Notes under the pieces: model-generated
What the model was told of the DNA's origin: nothing
Databases searched by the model: none
The model's input: the letters and a program-made list of their open reading frames with translations, nothing else
Translations under genes and position numbers: made by a program
Shown here: piece by piece, positions 1 through 7,731 of the stretch
How positions within the stretch are numbered: position 1 is the first letter of the stretch
How the letters are laid out: each line of letters opens with the position of its first letter
Assembly: GCA_040756995.1 (NCBI GenBank)
Contig: JBFLYK010000035.1
Span: 1 to 64,000 of the forward strand
Origin: BP-133 sp040756995
GTDB taxonomy: Bacteria > Actinomycetota > Acidimicrobiia > IMCC26256 > BP-133
Length of the DNA: 64,000 nt
Direction of reading: 5' to 3'

Positions 1-80
1 AGGACCCAGAGCAGTTCCTCGTCGTTGTCGGCGTCAACCGAAACCGGGTTGCCATTGAGGTTGAAGGTGATCTGCGGCAT
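1..80 (-). CDS. (2Fe-2S)-binding subunit of molybdenum hydroxylase, N-terminal part only
   Basis: Only the first 26 codons lie in the window; the gene runs off the left edge. The visible N-terminus (MPQITFNLNGNPVSVDAD) is almost identical to that of the complete iron-sulfur subunit at 3702-4163, so it should be the same plant-ferredoxin-like electron-transfer subunit with two [2Fe-2S] clusters. It starts 5 nt after the stop of the large subunit, with a GGAG about 10 nt before the ATG, so the pair is an operon. The cysteine motifs themselves lie outside the window. Confidence 0.85.
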   Translation of the reverse strand, partial: MPQITFNLNGNPVSVDADNDEELLWV

Positions 81-85
81 AGCAA

Positions 86-2278
86 TCAGGCTCCGTACTC
101 GTTGAGCGGGAAGTTCCGGGGCTGCTTGCCCGTGGCCCGGGCCCAGGCGTTGGCAGCAGCGGCCGCGGCAGCCGGGACACCCAGCTCACCGATACCGCCC
201 GGCAGGACGTTGGAACTCGGCAGGATGTGGACGTTCATGTTGGGTGCCGAGTCGAACATGCGGGTCCACTTGTAGTCGTGGAAGTTCGACTCCCGGGTGG
301 CACCGTTGTCCACGTGCAGGCCGGCCCGGAAGGCCAGGGCGAACCCGTCGTGGGCCTGGCCGAGCAGGCTGGAGGCGGTACCCGTCGGGTTGACGCAGTA
401 ACCGTTGTCCACCGCGATCGTGCACTCGGTCATGCGCGGCTCACGACCCCGCACGTCGATCGTCATGATGTAGGCGGCGATCGACTTGTACTCGTCGTGC
501 ATACCGATGCCCTGGGCCACGCCGGTCGGGAGCTTCTTGCCCCATCCGGCCTCCTCGGCCGCCTTCTTCAGCACGGCCCGGTGCCGCTCGGTGTCGAGCA
601 TGCTGAGGCGGTACTCCACCTCGTCCTTGCCGAGCATCTCGGCCAGTTCCCGGATGACGATCTCGTTGGCTGCTCCGACCTGGCCGGAGTACACCACCCG
701 CCAGGCGGCGGTGGGCTTGGCCAGCAGCTTCTGCTTCAGCGTGATGGCCGTCGGTCCGGTCTTGTAGGGCAGCTTCTGGGTGTGGGCGAAGAAGTACTGG
801 CAGACGCCCTCGTTGTTGTACTCCGTCAGGTAGCCGGTGGCGGCGTCGCCGAGGCCGTGGCGGAGGTCCATCTCGGGGCAGGCCATGCGGTGCTCGAAGG
901 CGACCACGTCGCCATTGGCCACCGTGGCCTTGACCTTGTGGATGGACACCGGACGGGTCCGGCCGTGCTTGATGCCCTCTTCCCGCAGCCACTGCAGCTT
1001 GACCGGCTTGCCGAGCCGCTGCGACACCTGGGCGGCGTGGACGTCCTGGTCGTGGAACAGGTGACGGCCGAAGGCACCACCGGCCGGGATGACGTGGTAG
1101 GTGATCTGCTCGAGCTTCATGCCGAGCGTCTCGGCCAGCTGCCGCTGCAGCGTGCCGGGGACCTGGGCGCCGCCCCAGCCCTCGTAACCCGAGGAGGTAA
1201 CGTTGGCGACGGAGGCGTTCTCCTCCATCGGGGCGTGGGGGACGTAGGGCCAGCGGAACGAGGCCTCGATGCCCTCGCCGGGGGAGGTCACCTGGTCGAC
1301 GATGCTGTTGAGCAGGTCGTCGATCTGTGCGTCCGACAGCTGGTCCATCGGGCCGGCGCTCCACTTGATCTTGAGCGCGTTCTTGGCCTTCTTGGCGATG
1401 CCGAACGTCTCGGCGGTGACCGCCACGGCCTCGGGGATCAGGTAGTCCGGCATCCCCGGGATCTGGGTGATGGCGATGACGCCCGGAATCTTCTTGGCCT
1501 CGGTGTCGTCGATCGACACCACGGAGGCGCCGTGGGTGGCGGCCATGGCCAGGACGGTGGGCAGGTAGTCCTTGGACGAGAAGAGGTCCATGGAGTAGGG
1601 GTGCTTGCCCTGGACGATGTCCCGGATGTTGTGCCGCACCTGCGGCTTCCCGATGACCTTGAACTCGCTGGAGCTCTTGGGCAGGGCGGCCTTGGCGCTG
1701 GTCAGCTTGGACGCCTCGGCGCTGAGCTCGCCGTAGGAGAGCTTGCGGCCGTCACGGGCGACGACGAAGCCGTCCTCGGTGCGGAGCTGGCTGACCGGGA
1801 CACCGAGCCGGTTGGAAGCGGCGGCCACGAGCTGCCCCCGCATCTTGGCCCCGATGAGGCGGACCGGGTCCCACAGCACGCGGGTGTTGTGCGAACCACC
1901 GGTGATCTGGGCCGCGCCCCACTTGGCGTCGGCCTTGGCCAGCTCGACCTTCACGCTCTCGAACGGGACGTCGAGGTTGTCGGCCACCAGCATGCCGAAG
2001 GTGGTCATGATGCCCTGGCCGATGTCCTGCTTGGGCAGTTCGGCGAGGACGGTGTTGTCGGGCCGGATCTCGATCTTCAGGTCGTAGATCGTCGGCTGCT
2101 GGCTGAGGATGAAGATGTCGGTGAAGTCCTGGGCGTCCGGGAGTTCATCGGTCTTCGTAGGGAAGGCCCCGGCGCCGTCGGCGAAGCCGAGCCGGCCGGC
2201 GATCGCCAGGGTGGGCCCGGCGATCATGAGGCCCTTCAGAACTTGGCGTCGACCAAGCTTTGTCTCAAGAGCGGACAT
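86..2278 (-). CDS. Molybdopterin-binding large subunit, xanthine dehydrogenase / isoquinoline 1-oxidoreductase beta type (copy 1)
   Basis: 730-residue molybdenum hydroxylase large subunit. Enzymes of this family insert water-derived oxygen into a C-H bond of an aldehyde or N-heterocycle and pass electrons to a small iron-sulfur subunit. The N-terminus carries a twin-arginine signal (R10-R11, GRRQVLKG, then a hydrophobic stretch), so a Tat-exported protein is expected. Seen in the protein: the pterin-region motif AGGAFGRHLFHD near residue 400 and GGIGELGVPAAAAAAAN near residue 694, which includes the Glu that is the active-site base in this family. The ATG at 2278 follows GGAGG. No FAD subunit gene adjoins, as in IorAB-type two-subunit enzymes. 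Substrate cannot be inferred. Near-duplicate of the gene at 4169-6361. Confidence 0.93.
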   Translation of the reverse strand: MSALETKLGRRQVLKGLMIAGPTLAIAGRLGFADGAGAFPTKTDELPDAQDFTDIFILSQQPTIYDLKIEIRPDNTVLAELPKQDIGQGIMTTFGMLVADNLDVPFESVKVELAKADAKWGAAQITGGSHNTRVLWDPVRLIGAKMRGQLVAAASNRLGVPVSQLRTEDGFVVARDGRKLSYGELSAEASKLTSAKAALPKSSSEFKVIGKPQVRHNIRDIVQGKHPYSMDLFSSKDYLPTVLAMAATHGASVVSIDDTEAKKIPGVIAITQIPGMPDYLIPEAVAVTAETFGIAKKAKNALKIKWSAGPMDQLSDAQIDDLLNSIVDQVTSPGEGIEASFRWPYVPHAPMEENASVANVTSSGYEGWGGAQVPGTLQRQLAETLGMKLEQITYHVIPAGGAFGRHLFHDQDVHAAQVSQRLGKPVKLQWLREEGIKHGRTRPVSIHKVKATVANGDVVAFEHRMACPEMDLRHGLGDAATGYLTEYNNEGVCQYFFAHTQKLPYKTGPTAITLKQKLLAKPTAAWRVVYSGQVGAANEIVIRELAEMLGKDEVEYRLSMLDTERHRAVLKKAAEEAGWGKKLPTGVAQGIGMHDEYKSIAAYIMTIDVRGREPRMTECTIAVDNGYCVNPTGTASSLLGQAHDGFALAFRAGLHVDNGATRESNFHDYKWTRMFDSAPNMNVHILPSSNVLPGGIGELGVPAAAAAAANAWARATGKQPRNFPLNEYGA

Positions 2279-2838
2279 TCAGTGCTCCCTCCAAGTGATT
2301 CGAACGGCTGAGCCGCGACGAACCAAGCCCCCCGAGGGTTGGACTAGGTCCAACGTGACTAGCCAGCTGCAGGCTGGTATTACTGCCCAGCTCTCCAATG
2401 GTCTGACGGTTCTCGTGCAAGCCGAGCCCCGACCCATGTGGGCCTAAAGCGCGCCCACCGGGACAATCTGCACTCCGAACTACGCATATGCAACAGTTTT
2501 CCCGACAACGGGCGACAAGTGGTCTCACGTCGTCGACGAGTGGCGTGTCTTTACAAGGTTTTTCGCGGCGAATGTGCCCATCGCGACTATTTCGCGGAAG
2601 TGTTCGACTTGCGACAGTGTTCTTGGATAGTGACACTGGTGAGATATCTTGTCTCTGGTCGTCGATCTGGGCTCCGCGGCGAAAGTCCGTGTCGTTGCGG
2701 GGTCCGTCGTGTCGCTGACCATGCTTGAGCTTCCCTCTAAGCTCTCCGCTCGACCGGTGGCGGGGCCCAATCGGTGCCCGCCACCAGGTCGAGTGCAGGG
2801 GCGCGGAATTGCTCAAGCCTCAGGGGAAAGAGGGCTGG
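2279..2838. promoter_or_regulatory. Divergent control region between hydroxylase copy 1 and CRP-family gene 1
   Basis: 560 bp without a convincing gene. It holds a perfect 7-bp inverted repeat around TAG (GTTGGAC-TAG-GTCCAAC, 2338-2354), and the boxes GGGACAATCTGC (2460-2471) and TATGCAACAG (2487-2496), both repeated exactly upstream of hydroxylase copy 2. It also has a 6-bp inverted repeat CAGTGT/ACACTG (2615-2638). Read on the minus strand, the two boxes give a TTGCAT / CAGATT pair 17-18 bp apart, a possible promoter for the hydroxylase. The right end folds into the leader hairpins listed separately. Being kept in both copies suggests regulation by the neighbouring regulators, but that is inference. 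Confidence 0.6.
2727..2793 (+). other. Structured leader (two hairpins) upstream of CRP-family gene 1
   Basis: Hairpin one is GAGCTT-CCCTCT-AAGCTC (2727-2744). Hairpin two has a 16-bp stem: CTCGACC then GGTGGCGGG (2749-2764) pairs with CCCGCCACC, a bulged A, then GGTCGAG (2777-2793), with a 12-nt loop. Of the 35 bases from 2730 to 2764, 32 match the element at 6849-6883. An A-T pair in the lower stem here is a G-C pair there, which supports selection on the fold. It ends about 45 nt before the likely GTG start, so it may be a 5-prime UTR element or an attenuator. Confidence 0.5.
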
Positions 2839-3600
2839 GTGGCGCTCCATAACGCTGCGTTTGATCCGCAAAGCGACCCGGGAAGGACGACCCGGGGAAG
2901 CTTCGATCGTGCCGCTCGGAATCGCGTCATTGCGGTGGAGCGTCAGGCCGAGTGGATCGCCCAATGTCTCGCCCGCCCGGAACTGGCGCCGCTCGGACCG
3001 GACGACATCCGGGAGCTGGCCGCCCTGCTGCGGGAGGAGCGGTACCCGGCCGGAACGGCCGTGTTCCGCATCGGCGAGGCGCCGACGCGCGTCCTGATCG
3101 TCCGCCAGGGCGCCATTGAGCTGTCCCGCATGCTCAACGGCCGGCGTGTCGTGCTCCAGATCATGCGGCCGGGCGACGTGATGGGTGATGTCGGGCTCTT
3201 CCTGCGCAAGACCGCCCCCTACGACGGTGTCGCACTGGAGGACACCGTGATCCTGTCGCTGGACTCCGTCCGGTTCCACCGCCTGCTGGAGCAGCGGCCG
3301 CGCCTGGCCTGGCGGTGGATGATCTCGATCTCCGGCCGGCTCGAGAGCTACCAGTCCCGCCTGATGGAACTTCTGGCCGGCGGCCTCGAGGCCCAGATCG
3401 CCTCCGTCCTCGTCCGCCGCGCCGAGCACGGCGTCGTGAAGCTCAGCCAGAGCAGTCTCGCCGAGCTGGTCGGCGGCCGCCGCACCAGCGTGAACCGGGT
3501 CCTCAAGCGGCTCGAGGAGCAGGATCTCGTGCGGGTCCGTTACGGCCAGGTGCAGATCCTCGACGAGGCCGGCCTGGCCCGGGCGGCCGGCCTCGACTAA
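2839..3600 (+). CDS. CRP/FNR-family transcriptional regulator (copy 1)
   Basis: 253 residues from a GTG at 2839 chosen for the AGGGGAAAGAGGG just upstream; an open frame extends to a TTG at 2725 but would include the hairpin leader. The N-terminal half is a cyclic-nucleotide-binding-like beta barrel (PGDVMGDVGLFLRK). It lacks the Arg that contacts phosphate in true cAMP receptors, and has no FNR-type cysteine cluster or recognisable haem ligand, so the signal is unknown. The C-terminal winged helix-turn-helix includes LSQSSLAELVGGRRTSVNRV. The gene diverges from hydroxylase copy 1 and is paralogous to the regulator at 6967-7668, about two-thirds identical by eye. It probably controls the adjacent hydroxylase operon. 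Confidence 0.85.
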   Translation: MALHNAAFDPQSDPGRTTRGSFDRAARNRVIAVERQAEWIAQCLARPELAPLGPDDIRELAALLREERYPAGTAVFRIGEAPTRVLIVRQGAIELSRMLNGRRVVLQIMRPGDVMGDVGLFLRKTAPYDGVALEDTVILSLDSVRFHRLLEQRPRLAWRWMISISGRLESYQSRLMELLAGGLEAQIASVLVRRAEHGVVKLSQSSLAELVGGRRTSVNRVLKRLEEQDLVRVRYGQVQILDEAGLARAAGLD

Positions 3601-3607
3601 GGCCACC

Positions 3608-3663
3608 GCGCGTCGAGCGCGTAGACGCGCCGGGGCGCCGCCCCGGACTGCGGGCGGCGCCCC
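3608..3663. terminator. Tandem hairpins between CRP gene 1 and the iron-sulfur subunit gene
   Basis: Two stems follow the CRP stop codon: GCGCGTC/GACGCGC (3608-3630) and a perfect 12-bp stem GGGGCGCCGCCC/GGGCGGCGCCCC with an 8-nt loop (3632-3663). They lie between convergent genes and have no clear T-tract, as is common in GC-rich actinobacteria. Probably a bidirectional terminator. Confidence 0.7.
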
Positions 3664-3701
3664 GATCGGTACTGCGGGCTATGTCTTGTTAGCTGGTCGT
3701 G

Positions 3702-4163
3702 TTACTTGCCGGCCGCGACCTGCTTGATGGCGGACCGGATGCGGAAGTACGTACCGCACCGGCAGAGGTTTCCGCCCATCGCTTCGTCGATGTCGGCGTC
3801 GGTCGGGTTCGGGTTGCTGTTGAGCAGGGACACGGCCTGCATGATCTGGCCGGCCTGGCAGTAGCCGCACTGGGCGACGTCGTTGTCGATCCAGGCCTGC
3901 TGGACCGGGTGCAGCTTGTCACCCTGGGCCAGGCCGTCGATCGTCGTGACGTTCTTGCCCTGGATCGAGCCGACCGGCGTGATGCAGGTCCGCTGGGCCT
4001 TGCCGTTGATGTGGCTGGTGCAGGCGCCGCACAGGCCCATGCCGCAGCCGAACTTCAGGCCCTTGACGTCCATACGGTCACGGAGAACCCAGAGGAGCTC
4101 CTCGTCCTTGTCAGCGTCGACCGAGACCGGGTTGCCATTGAGATTGAATGTGATCACCGGCAT
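3702..4163 (-). CDS. (2Fe-2S)-binding subunit of molybdenum hydroxylase (copy 2)
   Basis: 153 residues, complete. The N-terminal plant-type ferredoxin fold has C40, C45, C48 and C60 (CGMGLCGAC plus a later Cys). The C-terminal helical domain has C99, C102, C134 and C136 (CGYCQAGQIM and GGNLCRCGTY). This is the classic two-cluster small subunit of the xanthine oxidase family, which takes electrons from the molybdenum centre. The ATG at 4163 is chosen because the family begins right at the first beta strand (MPVITFNLNG) and it lies 5 nt after the large-subunit stop. It has no signal of its own, so it would be co-exported with the Tat-bearing large subunit. Confidence 0.95.
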   Translation of the reverse strand: MPVITFNLNGNPVSVDADKDEELLWVLRDRMDVKGLKFGCGMGLCGACTSHINGKAQRTCITPVGSIQGKNVTTIDGLAQGDKLHPVQQAWIDNDVAQCGYCQAGQIMQAVSLLNSNPNPTDADIDEAMGGNLCRCGTYFRIRSAIKQVAAGK

Positions 4164-4168
4164 CGTTA

Positions 4169-6361
4169 TCAGGCTCCGTACTCGTTGAGCGGGAAGTTCC
4201 GGGGCTGCTTGCCTGTGGCGCGGGCCCAGGCGTTGGCGGCGGCCGCGGCGGCGGCGGGAACACCGAGCTCGCCGATACCACCGGGCAGCACGTTGCTGTT
4301 CGGCAGGATGCTGACGCTCATCTCCGGCGCCGAGTCGAACATGCGGGTCCACTTGTAGTCGTGGAAGTTCGACTCACGGGTGGCACCGTTGTCCACGTGC
4401 AGTCCGGCCCGGAAGGCCAGGGCGAACCCGTCGTGGGCCTGGCCGAGCAGCGACGACTTCGTGCCCTCGGGGTTGACGCAGTGACCGTTGTCGACCGCGA
4501 TGTGACAGGCGGTCATCCGCGGCTCCCGGCCCCGGACGTCGATCGTCATCACGTAGGCGGCGATCGACTTGTACTCGTCGTGGAGGCCGATGCCCTGGGC
4601 GACACCCGCAGGCAGCTTCTTGCCCCACTGGGCGGCCTCGCCGGCCTTCGCCAGCACGGCCTTGTGACGCTCGGTGTCGGCCATGCTGATCCGGAAGTCC
4701 AGCTCGTCCTTGCCGAGCAGCCGGGCGAGCTCGTCCATGACGATCTCGTCGGCGGCGTGGACCTGGCCGGAGTACACCACCCGCCAGGCGGCGGTGGGCT
4801 TGGCCAGCAGCTTCTGCTTCAGCGTGATGCTGGTCGGGCCCGTCTTGTAGGGCATCTTCTGGGTGTGCGCGAAGAAGTACTGGCACGCACCCTCGTTGTT
4901 GTACTCGGTGATGTAGCCGGTGGCGACGTCACCGAGGCCGTGGCGGAGGTCCATCTCCGGGCAGGCCATGCGGTGTTCGTAGCCGACCACGTCGCCGCCG
5001 CTCACAACGGCCTTGATCTTGTGGATCGAGACCGGGCGGCAGCGGCCGTGCTTGATGCCTTCCTCACGCAGCCACTGGAGCTTGACCGGCCGGCCGAACC
5101 GCTGGGCGATCTGGGCGACCTGCACGTCCTGGTCGTGGAACAGGTGACGGCCGAAGGCGCCGCCACCGGGGATGACGTGGTAGGTCACCTTCTCGATCGG
5201 CAGGCCGAGGGTCTCGGCCAGCTGACGCTGCAGCGTTCCGGGGATCTGGGCGGCGCCCCAGACCTCGGCCGCGTCCTTGGTGACGTTGGCGCAGGCCGCG
5301 TTCTCCTCCATCGGGGCGTGCGGCACGTAGGGCCAGCGGAAGGTCGCTTCGACGCCCTCGCCGGGGTTGCTCACCTTGTCGATGATGCTGTTGAGCAGGT
5401 CATCGATCTGGGCGTCCGACAGCGAGTCCATCGGGCCGGCGCTCCACTTGACCTTGAGCGCGTTCTTCGCCTTCTTGGCGATGCCGAAGGTCTCGGCGTG
5501 AACCGCCACACCCTCGGGGATCAGGTAGTCGGGCATGCCCGGGATCTGGGTGAAGCCGAGGTAGCCCTTGATCTTCTTGGCTTCGGTGTCGTCGATCGAG
5601 ACCACCGAGGCGCCGTGGGTGGCGGCCATGGCGAGAACGGTCGGGATGTACTCCTTGGACGAGAAGAGGTCCATGGAGTACTGCTGCTTGCCCTGGACGA
5701 TGTCGCGGATGTTGTGCCGCACCTGCGGCTTCCCGATGACCTTGTATTCGCTGGAGCTCTTCGGCATTGCCGCCTTGGCCTTGGGCAGCTGGGCCGCCGC
5801 GGCGGTGAGCTCGCCGTACGACATCTTCTGACCGTTGGTGGCCACGACGTGGCCGTTCTCCGTGCGCAGCTGGCTGACGGGAATCCCCATCCGCTGGGAG
5901 GCCGCGGCCATGAGCTGGCCCCGCATCTGGGCACCGATGAGGCGGACCGGGTCCCACAGCACGCGGGTGTTGTGCGAACCACCGGTGATCTGCGCCGCCC
6001 CCCATTTCTGGTCGGCCGGGGCGAGGACCACGTCGACCATGTCGAACGTCGTGTCGAGGTTGTCGGCCACCATCATCCCGAAGGTGGTCATGATGCCCTG
6101 GCCGATGTCCTGCTTCGGCAGCTCGGCGAGCACCCGACCGTCGGGCTTGATCTCGATCCTCAGGTCGTAGATGGTCGGCTGCTGGCTCAGGATGAAGATG
6201 TCCGTGAAGTCCTGAGCATCCGGGAGTTCATCGGTCTTCGTTGGAAATGCGCCGGCACCATCGGCGAAGCCGATGCGGCCCGCCACTGCCAGCGTCGGTC
6301 CGGCGATCAAAAATCCTTTCAGGATTTGGCGCCGTCCAAGCTTTGTATCAAGAGCGGACAT
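4169..6361 (-). CDS. Molybdopterin-binding large subunit, xanthine dehydrogenase / isoquinoline 1-oxidoreductase beta type (copy 2)
   Basis: 730 residues, the same length as copy 1 and very similar along its whole length. It has a twin-arginine signal (GRRQILKG), GGGAFGRHLFHD in the pterin region, and the catalytic-Glu motif GGIGELGVPAAAAAAAN near the C-terminus. The first Gly of the pterin-region motif is Ala in copy 1, and scattered substitutions separate the two, so the copies may differ in substrate or expression. The start ATG follows an identical GGAGGGAGCACTGA leader in both copies. It forms an operon with the iron-sulfur subunit downstream. The physiological substrate cannot be told from sequence. 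Confidence 0.93.
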   Translation of the reverse strand: MSALDTKLGRRQILKGFLIAGPTLAVAGRIGFADGAGAFPTKTDELPDAQDFTDIFILSQQPTIYDLRIEIKPDGRVLAELPKQDIGQGIMTTFGMMVADNLDTTFDMVDVVLAPADQKWGAAQITGGSHNTRVLWDPVRLIGAQMRGQLMAAASQRMGIPVSQLRTENGHVVATNGQKMSYGELTAAAAQLPKAKAAMPKSSSEYKVIGKPQVRHNIRDIVQGKQQYSMDLFSSKEYIPTVLAMAATHGASVVSIDDTEAKKIKGYLGFTQIPGMPDYLIPEGVAVHAETFGIAKKAKNALKVKWSAGPMDSLSDAQIDDLLNSIIDKVSNPGEGVEATFRWPYVPHAPMEENAACANVTKDAAEVWGAAQIPGTLQRQLAETLGLPIEKVTYHVIPGGGAFGRHLFHDQDVQVAQIAQRFGRPVKLQWLREEGIKHGRCRPVSIHKIKAVVSGGDVVGYEHRMACPEMDLRHGLGDVATGYITEYNNEGACQYFFAHTQKMPYKTGPTSITLKQKLLAKPTAAWRVVYSGQVHAADEIVMDELARLLGKDELDFRISMADTERHKAVLAKAGEAAQWGKKLPAGVAQGIGLHDEYKSIAAYVMTIDVRGREPRMTACHIAVDNGHCVNPEGTKSSLLGQAHDGFALAFRAGLHVDNGATRESNFHDYKWTRMFDSAPEMSVSILPNSNVLPGGIGELGVPAAAAAAANAWARATGKQPRNFPLNEYGA

Positions 6362-6966
6362 TCAGTGCTCCCTCCAGGTGTCCGTTCGGCCAATGACCTC
6401 CACACCGGTTCCAGGGAATAGCAACCAGGTTGAGGCCACCAGCGAGCTACGGGCTGGGTGATGGACCCAGCACTCCCTTGGTTCAACTAGCTTGAGCTGA
6501 CTCTCTATACGCATCTGTACGCAGCCGGACGGGCACGGGCCCTCCCTGCCCATGTCGCCCAATTCCGGCCTCAGGGACAATCTGCCCATTTTTCAAACGG
6601 TTATGCAACAGAAACTTTCCGGGCAGGCTGGGTGTGGTTGCACATCAGCGATGAATCGCCAGTACGGGCAAGGGTTTCCGCACAAAGTGTGCGGTTTGTG
6701 ACAATTAATGGAATGTGTGCGATTCGCGATATTCGAGCAGCGCCTTTCTTGGAGCAGTGTTAGCGTTCGCCTCGGTCGCCGGTTCGCGATCGTGGAGCGG
6801 AGTCCGTCACGCTCAATCGCTGGGAGCTTCCGGCAGACCAAGGCTTGGCTTCCCTCCAAGCTCTCTGCTCGGCCGGTGGCGGGTGCCATTTGCGAGCATT
6901 GGCGCCCGCCATCCGCCGAGCGGCCCGCGGAGTATCCTCGGGGCGCATGCGCCCGATGACCTGTCC
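6362..6966. promoter_or_regulatory. Divergent control region between hydroxylase copy 2 and CRP-family gene 2
   Basis: 605 bp without a supported gene. It repeats the elements of the first control region: a CTAG-centred palindrome (TCAA-CTAGC-TTGA, 6483-6495, within a shared GGTT..ACTAG....TGACT context), GGGACAATCTGC (6574-6585), TATGCAACAG (6602-6611) and the leader hairpins at 6847-6921. It also carries CATGTCGCCCAATTCC (6551-6566), which matches 15 of 16 bases of a site upstream of the copper-protein gene (8895-8910). The rest of the region has diverged from copy 1, so these islands look selected. Confidence 0.6.
6847..6921 (+). other. Structured leader (two hairpins) upstream of CRP-family gene 2
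   Basis: Hairpin one is GGCTT-CCCTCC-AAGCT (6847-6862). Hairpin two has outer arms GCTCGGC (6867-6873) and GCCGAGC (6915-6921), a small internal mismatch, then TGGCGGGTGCCA pairing with TGGCGCCCGCCA (one T-G pair) around an 11-nt loop. The outer arm differs from the copy at 2749-2793 by a compensatory change on both sides. It ends 45 nt before the ATG of the regulator gene. Confidence 0.5.
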
Positions 6967-7668
6967 ATGAACCGCTCGGATCGGCGGGGGGTCGATCCCG
7001 CGGCAATGCGGCAGGCGGCGTGGATCGCCCAGTGGTTGGGTCCGGGTGATCTGGCGCCGGTCGGCGCCGACGACATCCGGGAACTGGCGGCACTCCTGCG
7101 CGAGGACCATTACCGGGCCGGTGACACGGTTTTCCAGATCGGCCAGGCCCCGACGCGAGTCCAGATCGTCCGCACCGGAGCCGTGGAGTTGTCCCGGAAC
7201 ATCAAGGGCCGGCGGGTGGTGCTGCAGATCCTGCAGCCGGGCGACGTGTTCGGCGACGTGTCGCTCTTCCTGCGGATCAAGGTGCCGTGGGACGCCGTGG
7301 CCCTCGAGGACAGCGTCGTCCTCTCCGTCGACTCGGTGAGCCTCTATCGCCTGCTCGAGCAACGTCCCCGCCTGGCCTGGCGCTGGCTGCACTCGGTCTC
7401 CGCCCGCGTCCACGGGTTCTGGTTCCGTGTCGTGGAGCTGCTCGCCGGCGGGCTCGAAGCCCAGGTGGCCTCGGTCGTGCTCCGCCGAGCGGAGAACGGC
7501 GTCCTGCACCTCAGCCAGGGCAACCTGGCGGAACTCGTCGGCCATCCCCGGACCAGCATCAACCGGGCGCTGAAACACCTCGAATCCCAGGGTCTGGTCC
7601 GGGTGCGCTACGGCCAGGTGGAGGTCCTCGACGAGATGGGGCTGGCCAAGGTCGCCGGGATGGAGTGA
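6967..7668 (+). CDS. CRP/FNR-family transcriptional regulator (copy 2)
   Basis: 233 residues from the ATG at 6967, the first in-frame ATG/GTG downstream of the leader hairpins. It has the same architecture as copy 1: a nucleotide-binding-like barrel (PGDVFGDVSLFLRI) without the cAMP phosphate-binding Arg, the linker helix, and a winged HTH (LSQGNLAELVGHPRTSINRA). No cysteine cluster is present, so an FNR-type oxygen sensor is unlikely. The gene diverges from hydroxylase copy 2, which it probably regulates. Effector unknown. Confidence 0.88.
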   Translation: MNRSDRRGVDPAAMRQAAWIAQWLGPGDLAPVGADDIRELAALLREDHYRAGDTVFQIGQAPTRVQIVRTGAVELSRNIKGRRVVLQILQPGDVFGDVSLFLRIKVPWDAVALEDSVVLSVDSVSLYRLLEQRPRLAWRWLHSVSARVHGFWFRVVELLAGGLEAQVASVVLRRAENGVLHLSQGNLAELVGHPRTSINRALKHLESQGLVRVRYGQVEVLDEMGLAKVAGME

Positions 7669-7677
7669 ACCAAAGGC

Positions 7678-7703
7678 TGGGGGCGGCCGTGTGGCCGCCC
7701 CCA
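7678..7703. terminator. Hairpin between convergent CRP gene 2 and the copper-protein gene
   Basis: Perfect 11-bp stem TGGGGGCGGCC-GTGT-GGCCGCCCCCA in the 63-bp gap between two convergent genes. A GTTTTTC run follows about 20 nt downstream on the plus strand. It likely works as a bidirectional terminator. Confidence 0.75.
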
Positions 7704-7731
7704 ACCGGTTCGGAGTACTTGAGTTTTTCGT

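Noticed and set aside
227..2311. 694-codon plus-strand frame opposite hydroxylase copy 1 (and its twin at 4361-6421)
   Set aside because: Both are mirror images of the conserved hydroxylase genes, and their similarity simply follows from the duplication.
2727..2793. Leader hairpins as a molybdenum cofactor riboswitch
   Set aside because: The multi-stem Moco architecture is not seen; there are only two simple hairpins. Proximity to molybdoenzymes alone is not evidence.
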